DNA of 24,966 bases from an uncultured Bacteroidales bacterium (GTDB lineage Bacteria; Bacteroidota; Bacteroidia; Bacteroidales; UBA932), in assembly GCA_905235775.1 (NCBI GenBank), contig CAJOMY010000019.1, forward strand, positions 1 to 24,966, written 5' to 3'. Under the pieces are notes generated by a model, which saw only the letters and a list, made by a program, of their open reading frames with translations, did no database searches and was not told the origin of the DNA. Position 1 is the first letter of the stretch. Each line of letters begins with the position of its first letter. Position numbers and translations under genes: made by a program. Shown in pieces: positions 1-7,367 of this stretch.

Positions 1-851
1 GGCTTGTAGCGGAAGCGGTTGATGAAGTCCTCGGTCTTCTCTATCATCCGCTGCTGGTTCTCATAAGCGGCGGTCTGCTGCGCCATCCTTTCCTTTCTCA
101 GCTCAACATACTGGCTGTAAGGGACTTTGTAGTCATACACGTGCCCCGCCATGATCTCGACTGTGCGGTTCGTCACGTTGTCGAGGAACTTCCTGTCGTG
201 CGAGACCAGCAGCAGCGAGCCACGATAGGCGCGGAGATAATCCTCCAACCATTCTATGGACTCTATGTCGAGGTGGTTGGTGGGCTCGTCCAGGAGCAGG
301 ACATCGGGAGTGCCGAGCAGGATCTTGACGAGCTCGATGCGCATATTCCAGCCCTGGCTGAAAGTCTCGGTATGGCGCGACAGCTCGTCCTCCCGGAAGC
401 CCAGTCCGAGAAGGATACGTGTCGCCTGCACCTCGGGAGGTTCGGAATGACTGATGGCGAGATGGTCGCTGAGGTCATTCATCCGTGAAATCAACTCAGC
501 GTATGCAGCCGACTCATAATCAGTTCTTTCCGCAAGCTGAACAGTAATGTCCGATATCTCCTGTTCCATGTCCTTGAACACGTCGAAGACGGTCATGGCT
601 TCCTCCAGGACGCTGCGCCCGCGGTTGTGCTCCATGATCTGGGGCAGGTAGCCGACACTCAGGTCCCGGGGCTTGTCGATGCGGCCGGAGGTCGGATGCT
701 GCAGGCCGCACACCAGTTTCAGGATGGTGGACTTCCCCGCCCCGTTCTTGCCCACCAGGCCGATCTTGTCCGTCTCGGAAATATGGAAATTGATCTTGTC
801 CAGCAGGACAAAACCGCCATACGCAACGGTCACATCCTCAATCGATATCAT
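1..851 (-). CDS. ABC-F family ATP-binding protein, C-terminal part beyond the window
   Basis: A soluble ABC-F ATPase. This family acts on the ribosome in translation or antibiotic protection, not in transport. About 283 residues are present, reading MISIEDVTVAYGG at the start, and the frame is still open at the left edge. Visible in the first nucleotide-binding domain are Walker A GKNGAGKST (residues 34-42), the signature region FSQGWNMRIEL, and Walker B LLLDEPTNHLD (catalytic Glu about 189), followed by the switch region LLLVSHDRKFLD. After it begins a charged linker, RKERMAQQTAAYENQQRMIE, typical of the helical arm between the two domains; the second domain is off the edge. The signature is SQG where ABC proteins normally have SGG. 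The ATG at 851 directly precedes the first beta-strand and is the only sensible start. The gene lies 125 bases downstream of the CBM9-like gene, across an inverted repeat. Which ABC-F subgroup it belongs to cannot be told from this part. Confidence 0.93.
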   Translation of the reverse strand, partial: MISIEDVTVAYGGFVLLDKINFHISETDKIGLVGKNGAGKSTILKLVCGLQHPTSGRIDKPRDLSVGYLPQIMEHNRGRSVLEEAMTVFDVFKDMEQEISDITVQLAERTDYESAAYAELISRMNDLSDHLAISHSEPPEVQATRILLGLGFREDELSRHTETFSQGWNMRIELVKILLGTPDVLLLDEPTNHLDIESIEWLEDYLRAYRGSLLLVSHDRKFLDNVTNRTVEIMAGHVYDYKVPYSQYVELRKERMAQQTAAYENQQRMIEKTEDFINRFRYK

Positions 852-870
852 ATACTATTCTTTTCACTCT

Positions 871-977
871 ATTCGCTGCGGGGCAGCTGCCGCCGCAAAC
901 CTTCGCTTCGCTCATCCCACCGTTCACGAAGCCACGGGCGGCTACGGGTTTGCGGCGGCACTGCCTCGCTTGCGAAT
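871..977. repeat. Long imperfect inverted repeat between the CBM9-like and ABC-F genes
   Basis: The two arms are 871-901 and 947-977. The inner 14 bases are perfectly complementary: TGCCGCCGCAAACC at 888-901 against GGTTTGCGGCGGCA at 947-960. The outer parts pair with one mismatch and a one-base indel (ATTCGC-T-GCGGGGCAG against the complement of CTGCCTCGCTTGCGAAT). A shorter stem, GCTTCG (905-910) with CGAAGC (927-932), sits inside. The right arm reaches the stop codon of the CBM9-like gene, so an RNA from that operon would fold here. No T-run follows on either strand, so a standard terminator is doubtful. It could be a REP-like dispersed repeat or an attenuating or processing hairpin. Confidence 0.75.
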
Positions 978-1561
978 CAATCAAAAACAATGGTGTCAAA
1001 ATATTCCGGACGGTGAAAATCGGGTTTCGGCGTGCCGACCGGCGCCCAGGACAAGTAGTGCGGGACCGGCAGGCGGTCGCCGCATTTATAAAAATTGCCG
1101 CGGGCCTGAAGTCCGCTGAACGTATCCAGTCCGAAGGTGGACGCCGGAATGTCCAGCGCCAGCTCCCACGCCGTCTCCCCTTCCCGCAGCCCGAACGCCT
1201 GCGCCCCGAGCGACGGACGGCGGGCAATGCCTGCATAGGCCGCCTCCGGAAGCGATTCGCGACCGTGACGGCCCGCGCCGCGACAGAGATACAACTTCCC
1301 GGAGCAGGAACATTCCAGGTTATAATACAGACCGTCTTCGCGCGGCGCAAAGAAAAACTCCACGCACGAATCCTCCCAGACAGGCTCCCGGTCCGCGGCA
1401 CAGACGGCGCGCACGGCCTGCTCCCGCACCCGGAACAGCAGGTGCAGCGCCTCTTCGGAATGGGAGATGACGAAAGACACCTCCGGACGGTACGGGAACG
1501 GCCCCGGCCAGTTCAGACAGCTTATTCGTTCGCTTCGGGGCTCTCGGCTGACTTGGAGCAT
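977..1561 (-). CDS. CBM9-like carbohydrate-binding domain protein
   Basis: A 194-residue single-domain protein resembling the Bacteroidetes CBM9-like proteins (beta-sandwich, related to the sugar-binding domains of xylanases). Recognisable stretches are ISCLNWPGPFPYRPEVSF, the strand with LLFRVREQAVRA, the motif VWEDSCVEFFFAP, the strand YYNLECSCSGKLYL, and the end PHYLSWAPVGTPKPDFHRPEYF. No signal peptide or membrane segment is visible, so it appears cytoplasmic and its ligand is unknown. The open frame continues far upstream inside tatC, but family alignment begins near ISCLNWP. The ATG at 1561 gives a short natural N-terminus and overlaps the tatC 3' end by 40 bases, implying translational coupling. 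It is the last gene of the valS-tatA-tatC operon before the inverted repeat. The family call is firm; a role is not. Confidence 0.8.
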   Translation of the reverse strand: MLQVSREPRSERISCLNWPGPFPYRPEVSFVISHSEEALHLLFRVREQAVRAVCAADREPVWEDSCVEFFFAPREDGLYYNLECSCSGKLYLCRGAGRHGRESLPEAAYAGIARRPSLGAQAFGLREGETAWELALDIPASTFGLDTFSGLQARGNFYKCGDRLPVPHYLSWAPVGTPKPDFHRPEYFDTIVFD

Positions 1562-2295
1562 AACAGGATGGAGAATTCGTACAACAGGTACAGCGGTACG
1601 GCCAGAACGAACATCGAGAAGGGATCGGACGGTGTAATGAGCGCGGAGAGCACCAGCACGAGGACGACGGCATAGCGGCGTCCTTTCCGCAGCGTCCCGC
1701 GATGCAGCACCCCCATCCGGTTCAAGACCAGAACGACCGTCGGAAACTCGAAGACGACGCCGATCAGCAGCACCATCGAGAAAAACATCGACATGTAGGA
1801 TCCGATCGTAATGGTGTTCGCGACCGCGTCGCTGACCGTATAGTTCATGAAAAACTGCAGGCAGACCGGCAGGACGATGAAATAGCCGACCAGCACGCCC
1901 AGGTAGAACAGGCCCGTGGACATCGCGAACGCCGTCCGGACAGGACGTCTCTCCCGCTCGTAGAGCGCCGGGGAGAGGAAACGCCAGATTTCCAAGATAA
2001 TATAGGGGAACGAAACGATGACGCCCGCGGCGAAGGCCGCCTTGAGGTGCACGAAAAACTGGGCGCTCACCTCGACGTTGATCAGCTCCATCGTCAGGTT
2101 CCAGCCCAGCAGGCGGTATACGCAGAAATCCGGACGCGTCGGGGCGAGCACGATGCCGTCGAACAGGAATTCCTTGAAGACAAGCCCCAGGACCGAGCAC
2201 AGGCACACGGCTCCCAGCGCACGGAACAAGGTCCCGCGCAGCACATCGAGATGGTCCCAGAAGGACATCTCCCGGTCGGAGCCCGACTCAGCCAC
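1522..2295 (-). CDS. tatC: Sec-independent translocase subunit TatC
   Basis: The multi-spanning receptor subunit of the twin-arginine translocase, which recognises RR signal peptides of folded proteins. It has 257 residues, normal for the family, with six hydrophobic segments. Family marks are the N-terminal MSFWDHLDVLRGTLFRA and the loop FLSPALYERER between TM2 and TM3 (the conserved Glu is present). In E. coli the N-terminal motif is HLIELR with an important Glu; here it is HLDVLR, so the acidic residue is shifted by one. The start is GTG at 2295, immediately after the tatA stop; an in-frame ATG at 2268 (MSFWDHL) is a real alternative. The last 40 bases overlap the CBM9-like gene. With tatA it forms the minimal TatA/TatC system; no tatB is present. 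Confidence 0.96.
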   Translation of the reverse strand: MAESGSDREMSFWDHLDVLRGTLFRALGAVCLCSVLGLVFKEFLFDGIVLAPTRPDFCVYRLLGWNLTMELINVEVSAQFFVHLKAAFAAGVIVSFPYIILEIWRFLSPALYERERRPVRTAFAMSTGLFYLGVLVGYFIVLPVCLQFFMNYTVSDAVANTITIGSYMSMFFSMVLLIGVVFEFPTVVLVLNRMGVLHRGTLRKGRRYAVVLVLVLSALITPSDPFSMFVLAVPLYLLYEFSILLCSKSAESPEANE

Positions 2296-2520
2296 TTATT
2301 CGGACTTCGGCGTTTCTTCGGACTTGGGATCCGGCTTGGAAGGGCTTGACTGGTTGATCTGCTCGTCAATCTCGTTCATTCCTTCCTTGAAGCTCTTGAT
2401 GCCCTTGCCGAGCCCCTTCATCAACTCAGGAATCTTCTTGCCGCCAAAGATCAGCAAGATGACCAGGATGATGAGTATAATCTCCCAGGTACCGATAAAT
2501 AAGGGATATACAGTCAACAT
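2296..2520 (-). CDS. tatA: Twin-arginine translocase subunit TatA/E
   Basis: A 74-residue pore-forming Tat subunit. It has one short N-terminal membrane helix (about residues 6-25, TWEIILIILVILLIF), then the hinge GGKKIPEL and the amphipathic helix MKGLGKGIKSFKEGMNEI with the family-typical LGKGI/FKEG pattern. The tail (about residues 52-74) is rich in Ser, Pro, Lys and Glu and looks disordered. The stop codon abuts the GTG of tatC, and the start lies 12 bases after the valS stop, so translation of the three is probably linked. Having TatA with TatC and no TatB is usual in Bacteroidetes; TatA then serves both roles. Confidence 0.95.
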   Translation of the reverse strand: MLTVYPLFIGTWEIILIILVILLIFGGKKIPELMKGLGKGIKSFKEGMNEIDEQINQSSPSKPDPKSEETPKSE

Positions 2521-2532
2521 AGCGACAGAGGG

Positions 2533-5172
2533 TTAATTTAAACTGTTCAGCGACGCCTCCAGCGCTTCGATGCGCGCGAGGGCGTCCGCTTCTTTCTTGC
2601 GTTCGCCGGCGATCACGGCCTCCGGCGCATGGGAGACGAACTTCTCATTGGAGAGCTTCGCCCGGACACCGGCGAGGAACTTGCGCTGGTGCTCCAGTTC
2701 CGCGAGCAGCTTGCCCTTTTCTTCGTCGGCATTGACGAAGCCGGCAAGCGGGATGCTCATCTTGACCGTCCCCACCAGGAAGGACACGGAAGCGCCCGCA
2801 GCGGCTCCGGGCTGGATCATCCCCACGTTGGCGGCTTTTTTGATGACAGGGAGCAACTCCTCGGAGAAAACGCCGTTGATGAAGAGGTCCAGCGGCTCTT
2901 TCGGAGCGATCTGCTTCTGCGCACGGACGGCACGGATGGAGATAATGGCCTCCCGGGCCTGCTCGAAGCGCTCGAGGAACCGGCTGTCGTACGCGCCGGC
3001 TTTCGGCGTCGGCTGAAACATGATGGTCTCCCCCTCCCGGCGCGGCTCCATGGCCTGCCAGAGCTCCTCGGTGATGAAGGGCATCACCGGGTGGATAAGC
3101 TTGATCAGCTTCTCGAAGAAGAGCACGGCCGCGTCGCGGCTGGCCTTGTCGACAGCCTTGCCGAATTCCGGCTTCACCAGCTCGAGGAACCAGCTGCAGT
3201 AGTCGTCCCAGAAAAGCTTGTAGATCGCCATCAGGGCGTCGTTGATGCGGAATTTCGAATAGTGGTCCTCGACCGTCTCGATGGTGCGGGACAGCAGGTT
3301 GTCAAACCATTTCACGGCCACGCGGGCGGCCTCCGGCTGCGGAGCCGAAGCGTCCACCTGCCAGCTGCTCACCAGGCGCCAGGCGTTCCAGATCTTGGCG
3401 CAGAAGTTCCGTCCCTGCTCCACTTGCGACTCGTCGTAGAGGATGTCGTTGCCGGCCGAGGAGCAGAGCAACATGCCGAGGCGGACGGCATCGGCGCCGT
3501 ATTTGTCGATGAGATCCAGCGGGTTGGGGCTGTTGCCCAGGGTCTTGGACATCTTGCGGCCGATCTTGTCGCGGACGATGCCCGTGAAATACACGTTGTG
3601 GAACGGCACGTCGTGCATGAATTCGTCGCCGGCCATGATCATGCGGGCCACCCAGAAGAAGATGATGTCCGGGCCGGTCACCAGGTCGTTGGTCGGATAG
3701 TAGTAAGACAGGTCGGCGTTCGGCCGGTGGTCCGGATGTCCGGGCAGTTCAGGATCGAACACGGATATCGGCCAGAGCCAGCTGGAGAACCAGGTGTCCA
3801 GCACGTCTTCATCCTGCCGGAGATCGGCCGCCGTCAGGGACGGATCGATCTTCTGCGCCGCGGCAAGGGCCTTTTCGGCCGTCTCTTCCACCACCACCTG
3901 CCCGTCGGGCAGGTACCAGGCCGGAATGCGCTGGCCCCACCACAGCTGGCGGGAGATGCACCAGTCGCGGACATTTTCCATCCAGTGCCGGTAGGTGTTG
4001 CGGTACTTGTCCGGGATGAACCTGATGCGGCCGGACTCCACGTGGTCGAGGGCACGCGAGGCGAGGTCTTCCATCTTGAGGAACCACTGGGCCGACAGTT
4101 TCGGCTCGATGACGGCGTCGGTACGCTCGCTGTAGCCCACGGGCGAAGTGTATTCTTCGACCTTGACCAGGTTGCCGGACTCCTCCAGCATCTTCGCAAT
4201 CTTCTTGCGCGCGACGAATCGGTCCTCGCCCACAAGGATCTGCGCCTGCTCGTTGAGCCTGCCGTGATCATCGATGATATCGAGCACGGGCAGCTTGTGG
4301 CGGAGGCCGATCTCGTAGTCGTGCGCATCGTGCGCAGGCGTCACCTTGAGGCATCCGGTACCGAAGTCCATCTCCACATAGTCGTCCTCGATCACCGGGA
4401 TCTCCCGGCCGATCAGCGGGATGAGCACCTTCTTGCCGCGCAGCCAGTGATGGCGTTCATCGGCCGGATTCACGCAGATGGCGGCGTCGGCCATGATGGT
4501 CTCGGGGCGCGTGGTGGCAATCACCAGATACTGGTCCGTGGGCTTGCCCTGGCCGTCGGAGACAAAGTATTTGATGTGATAGAAATGGCTCTGCGTGTCC
4601 TTGTGGATCACTTCGTCGTCGCTGATGGCCGTGAGGGCCACCGGGTCCCAGTTGACCATGCGAACACCCCGATAGATCCAGCCTTTCTTGTAGAAGTGGC
4701 AGAACGTGGCGATGACGGCGTCGGACAGGGCCGGCTCCATGGTGAAACGCGTCCGGTCCCAGTCGCAGGAAGCGCCCAGTTTGCGGAGCTGCTGCAGGAT
4801 GATGCCGCCATGCTCTTCCTTCCATTCCCACGCATATCGGAGGAATTCCTCGCGGGAGAGGTCCTCCTTGGAGATGCCCCGCTCCTTGAGACGGGCCACG
4901 ACCTTGGACTCCGTGGCGATGGAGGCATGGTCCGTGCCGGGAACCCAGCAGGCGTTCCTGCCGTCCATGCGCGCTTTGCGGATGAGCACGTCGTTGAGCG
5001 TATTGTTGAGCACGTGTCCCATATGCAGGATGCCCGTAACGTTGGGCGGCGGGATCACGATCGTATAGGGTTCGCGATGGTCGGGTTCAGAGTGGAAACA
5101 CTTGTTTTTCAGCCAATAGGCATACCACTTGTCCTCCACTTCGGAGGGACTGTATTTTGCACTAAGTTCCAT
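2533..5172 (-). CDS. valS: Valine--tRNA ligase
   Basis: Class I aminoacyl-tRNA synthetase charging tRNA-Val, 879 residues, full length. The HIGH motif appears as HMGH (residues 50-53, in PPPNVTGILHMGH) and the KMSKS motif as KMSKT (540-544). The editing domain is inserted between them, with the threonine-rich TTRPETI and the GTGCLKVTPAHDAHDYEIG segment. An anticodon-binding domain follows, and the C-terminal coiled-coil arm (about 815-879) that grips tRNA is present. I chose the ATG at 5172 (MELSAKYSP), which matches the family N-terminus; a TTG three codons upstream also keeps the frame open. It heads the operon with tatA, tatC and the CBM9-like gene and diverges from rubrerythrin. Two tandem TATTTTTG boxes lie 6-21 bases ahead of the start. 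Confidence 0.99.
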   Translation of the reverse strand: MELSAKYSPSEVEDKWYAYWLKNKCFHSEPDHREPYTIVIPPPNVTGILHMGHVLNNTLNDVLIRKARMDGRNACWVPGTDHASIATESKVVARLKERGISKEDLSREEFLRYAWEWKEEHGGIILQQLRKLGASCDWDRTRFTMEPALSDAVIATFCHFYKKGWIYRGVRMVNWDPVALTAISDDEVIHKDTQSHFYHIKYFVSDGQGKPTDQYLVIATTRPETIMADAAICVNPADERHHWLRGKKVLIPLIGREIPVIEDDYVEMDFGTGCLKVTPAHDAHDYEIGLRHKLPVLDIIDDHGRLNEQAQILVGEDRFVARKKIAKMLEESGNLVKVEEYTSPVGYSERTDAVIEPKLSAQWFLKMEDLASRALDHVESGRIRFIPDKYRNTYRHWMENVRDWCISRQLWWGQRIPAWYLPDGQVVVEETAEKALAAAQKIDPSLTAADLRQDEDVLDTWFSSWLWPISVFDPELPGHPDHRPNADLSYYYPTNDLVTGPDIIFFWVARMIMAGDEFMHDVPFHNVYFTGIVRDKIGRKMSKTLGNSPNPLDLIDKYGADAVRLGMLLCSSAGNDILYDESQVEQGRNFCAKIWNAWRLVSSWQVDASAPQPEAARVAVKWFDNLLSRTIETVEDHYSKFRINDALMAIYKLFWDDYCSWFLELVKPEFGKAVDKASRDAAVLFFEKLIKLIHPVMPFITEELWQAMEPRREGETIMFQPTPKAGAYDSRFLERFEQAREAIISIRAVRAQKQIAPKEPLDLFINGVFSEELLPVIKKAANVGMIQPGAAAGASVSFLVGTVKMSIPLAGFVNADEEKGKLLAELEHQRKFLAGVRAKLSNEKFVSHAPEAVIAGERKKEADALARIEALEASLNSLN

Positions 5173-5178
5173 AACTTG

Positions 5179-5194
5179 CAAAAATACAAAAATA
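5179..5194 (-). promoter_or_regulatory. Tandem -7 boxes in front of valS
   Basis: On the minus strand the sequence is TATTTTTGTATTTTTG, two perfect copies of the Bacteroidetes -7 consensus TAnnTTTG in direct tandem. The nearer box ends only 6 bases before the valS ATG. No TTTG at the ideal 19-21-base distance upstream is seen for either box, so which one is used is open. Confidence 0.5.
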
Positions 5195-5211
5195 ATGGAT
5201 ATCCGGCACTA

Positions 5212-5242
5212 TTTGATTTGTCAAAAAAGCTTCTTATCTTGC
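5212..5242 (+). promoter_or_regulatory. Candidate rubrerythrin promoter
   Basis: TTTG at 5212-5215, a 19-base spacer, then TATCTTGC at 5235-5242. The spacing is right for Bacteroidetes; the -7 box matches TAnnTTTG imperfectly (TA and the next TT fit, the last two bases do not). It lies 33 bases ahead of the rubrerythrin ATG and would drive the four-gene plus-strand operon. Confidence 0.4.
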
Positions 5243-5275
5243 TTTCCGAAAACACTAAAAGAAATCGTAACAATT

Positions 5276-5938
5276 ATGGCAAAATTCAAATGTACAGTAT
5301 GCGGCTATGTCCATGAAGGAGACGAAGCCCCCGCCGTCTGCCCCCGTTGCAAGCAGCCCCGTGAGAAATTCGTAGAGATTCCCGCCGGGGACGCACAGCG
5401 CCCCCTGGCCGGCACCAAGACCGAGAAGAACCTCCAGGAGGCGTTCGCCGGCGAGTCCCAGGCGCGCAACAAATACACCTACTTCGCCTCCAAGGCCCGC
5501 AAGGACGGCTTCAACCAGATCGCCGACCTTTTCGAGGAGACGGCCGGGAATGAGAAGGAGCACGCCAAGATATGGTTCAAGTACCTGTGCGGCGGCCAGA
5601 TTCCCGCCACCGCGGAGAACCTGGAAGCGGCAGCGGCCGGAGAGAACTTCGAATGGACGGACATGTATGCCCGGATGGCGCGCGAGGCCCGCGAGGAGGG
5701 ATTCACGGAGATCGCCGAAAAGTTCGAGATGGTGGGCGCCATCGAGCGTCACCACGAGGAGCGCTACCGCAAGCTCCTGAAGAATGTCAACGAACGCAAG
5801 GTCTTTTCCAAGGATGGCGACGTCATCTGGCAGTGCGCCAACTGCGGCCACATCGTCGTGGGCAAGTTCGCACCCGACGTCTGTCCGGTTTGTGACCATC
5901 CGCAGAGCTATTTCCAGGTGGAAGCGACGAACTATTAG
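5276..5938 (+). CDS. rbr: Rubrerythrin with rubredoxin-like domains at both ends
   Basis: A cytoplasmic non-heme iron peroxidase that reduces hydrogen peroxide in anaerobes. It has 220 residues, longer than the usual ~190. Residues 1-32 form an N-terminal rubredoxin-like knuckle (Cys6, Cys9, Cys22, Cys25). The central ferritin-like four-helix domain (about 45-175) carries the diiron ligands in FAGESQARNKY, EETAGNEKEHAK, REAREEGFTEIAEKFE and GAIERHHEERY. The C-terminal rubredoxin domain has Cys187, Cys190, Cys203 and Cys206 (WQCANCGHIVVGKFAP, CPVC). The start MAKFKCTVCGY at 5276 places the first Cys pair as in other N-terminal knuckles; the longer open frame upstream runs back into valS and is rejected. 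It is first in the operon with DUF3467, the KdsC-like phosphatase and maf. Classical rubrerythrin has only the C-terminal rubredoxin domain. Confidence 0.97.
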   Translation: MAKFKCTVCGYVHEGDEAPAVCPRCKQPREKFVEIPAGDAQRPLAGTKTEKNLQEAFAGESQARNKYTYFASKARKDGFNQIADLFEETAGNEKEHAKIWFKYLCGGQIPATAENLEAAAAGENFEWTDMYARMAREAREEGFTEIAEKFEMVGAIERHHEERYRKLLKNVNERKVFSKDGDVIWQCANCGHIVVGKFAPDVCPVCDHPQSYFQVEATNY

Positions 5939-5940
5939 TC

Positions 5941-6261
5941 ATGGACAACGACGACAAGAAGCAGCTCAATCTCGACCTCAAGCCCGAGGTCGCACAGGGC
6001 ACGTATTCCAACCTGGCCATCATCACCCACTCCCGCAGCGAGTTCATCCTGGATTTCGCGGCCATGCTCCCCGGACTGACGAAGCCCGAGGTGCGCAGCC
6101 GCATCCTGATGACACCCGAGCACTGCAAGCGGCTGCTGCATGCCTTGACGGACAACATGGGACGCTACGAAGCCCAGTTCGGCCCCGTCGACCTGGGCGG
6201 CGAGCCGAAGAATACGTTCAACCTGGCAGACTTCGCGCCCGGTAATGGCACCAAATCTTAA
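5941..6261 (+). CDS. DUF3467 family protein
   Basis: A 106-residue soluble protein of the small Bacteroidetes-type DUF3467 family, of unknown function. The recognised core is GTYSNLAIITHSRSEFILDF, then a proline-glycine turn (LPGLTKPEVRSRILMTPEHCKRLL) and a helix ALTDNMGRYEAQFG. No signal peptide, membrane helix or metal-binding pattern is seen. The ATG lies 2 bases after the rubrerythrin stop, and the end overlaps the next gene by 17 bases, so it is translated as part of the operon. The family call is by recognition of the core pattern; the context gives no clear job. Confidence 0.87.
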   Translation: MDNDDKKQLNLDLKPEVAQGTYSNLAIITHSRSEFILDFAAMLPGLTKPEVRSRILMTPEHCKRLLHALTDNMGRYEAQFGPVDLGGEPKNTFNLADFAPGNGTKS

Positions 6262-6778
6262 GGCCATCAAGGCCATTGCTTATGATCTGGACGGTGTGGC
6301 GACCGACGGGAGCATCATCCCCGTCGGTCCCACGTCCGAAGATCTGATTCGCATCGTCAATGCGAAAGACTCCTTCGCTTCGCGCGTGGCTGCACAGAGG
6401 GGCTTTGTCATGGCCGTCATCTCGGGCGGCGAGACCCAGGCCCTCCGCAGCCGCTGCATCCACATGGGCATCCGGGAGGAGAACCTCTTCCTCGGCGTAC
6501 GCGGCAAACTGGCCGTCTTCCGCAAGTTTTGCGAGCAGAATGGCCTGCGGCCCGACGAGGTGGCCTATTTCGGGGATGACATTCCCGACACGCAGGTGCT
6601 ACGCGCCTGTGGTTTCGGCATCGCCCCGGCTGACGCAGCGGAAGAGGCCAAGGCCGCAGCAGACTACGTGACGAGGCTGCCCGGGGGCCGCGGCTGCATC
6701 CGCGAAGGCATCGAGCTGATCCTGAAGGCTCAGGGGAAGTGGTGTTTCGACGAAGACCGCTACGACCTGATTTACTGA
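6245..6778 (+). CDS. kdsC: KdsC-like HAD phosphatase (probable KDO-8-phosphate phosphatase)
   Basis: A 177-residue minimal HAD phosphatase without a cap domain, the size of KdsC, which dephosphorylates 3-deoxy-D-manno-octulosonate 8-phosphate for lipopolysaccharide inner core synthesis. The nucleophile loop is YDLDGVATDG (Asp14, Asp16). Motif II is VISGG, with the KdsC-like sequel ALRSRCIHMGI. The following Lys in GVRGKLAVF and motif III GDDIPDTQVL are all in the expected order, ending in the family pattern AADYVTRLPGGRGCIREGIE. The E. coli family has ITGR at motif II; this protein has VISGG. The start ATG at 6245 lies within the DUF3467 3' end. Maf follows after one base. A close alternative is another C0-type HAD phosphatase; KDO-8-P is inferred. 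Confidence 0.85.
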   Translation: MAPNLKAIKAIAYDLDGVATDGSIIPVGPTSEDLIRIVNAKDSFASRVAAQRGFVMAVISGGETQALRSRCIHMGIREENLFLGVRGKLAVFRKFCEQNGLRPDEVAYFGDDIPDTQVLRACGFGIAPADAAEEAKAAADYVTRLPGGRGCIREGIELILKAQGKWCFDEDRYDLIY

Positions 6779-6779
6779 C

Positions 6780-7346
6780 ATGAAGCACATTATCCTCGGG
6801 AGCAATTCACCCCGCCGCCGGGAGTTGCTGGCGGGGTTGGACGTCGCGTTCACGGTTGACACCGGCAACAACTTCGAAGAGCGGCTGGAGCCGGGCGTGG
6901 AGGCGCACGAAGTGCCCCTGCGCCTGAGTGCCGGCAAGTCGCACGGCTTCCACCGGCCGCTGGAGCCGGATGAGGTCCTGATCACTTCTGACACGGTCGT
7001 GATCGTGGACCGGGAGGTGCTGGGCAAGCCGCACTCCCGTGAGGAAGCGGTCGCGATGCTGCGCAAGCTCTCCGGCCGGGCGCACGAAGTCGTCACGGCC
7101 GTGACCATCCGCGACTGCACGCGGGAAGAGACGTTCAGCGTCTCCACGCAGGTGCACTTCACGAATCTGACCCAGGCGGAGATCGACCACTACGTGGACA
7201 AATACAAACCCTTCGACAAGGCGGGTGCCTACGGGATCCAGGAGTGGATCGGATACGTGGGCATCACCGCCATCGAAGGGTCTTTCTACAATGTCATGGG
7301 CTTTCCCGTCCACCGCGTCTGGCACGAACTGCAGCGCTTTCTCTGA
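6780..7346 (+). CDS. maf: Maf family nucleoside triphosphate pyrophosphatase
   Basis: A house-cleaning enzyme hydrolysing non-canonical or excess nucleoside triphosphates (the YhdE group prefers dTTP and UTP). It has 188 residues, a typical length. The N-terminal LGSNSPRRRELLAGL holds the substrate loop SxSPRR, SDTVV carries the catalytic Asp, LGKP the conserved Lys, and KAGAYGIQEW is the family block usually written KAGAYGIQG. The ATG is one base after the KdsC-like stop. A KdsC gene next to maf is common in Bacteroidetes. The gene ends 21 bases before the convergent hydrolase gene; no terminator hairpin is evident there. Confidence 0.96.
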   Translation: MKHIILGSNSPRRRELLAGLDVAFTVDTGNNFEERLEPGVEAHEVPLRLSAGKSHGFHRPLEPDEVLITSDTVVIVDREVLGKPHSREEAVAMLRKLSGRAHEVVTAVTIRDCTREETFSVSTQVHFTNLTQAEIDHYVDKYKPFDKAGAYGIQEWIGYVGITAIEGSFYNVMGFPVHRVWHELQRFL

Positions 7347-7367
7347 CGGCAAGAAGGCCCCTCTCCC

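Noticed and set aside
2629..5316. An 895-codon open frame on the plus strand opposite valS
   Set aside because: It mirrors valS, whose catalytic motifs are complete; in GC-rich codon usage stop codons are rare on the opposite strand. The translation is rich in His, Asp, Val and Arg with no recognisable domain.
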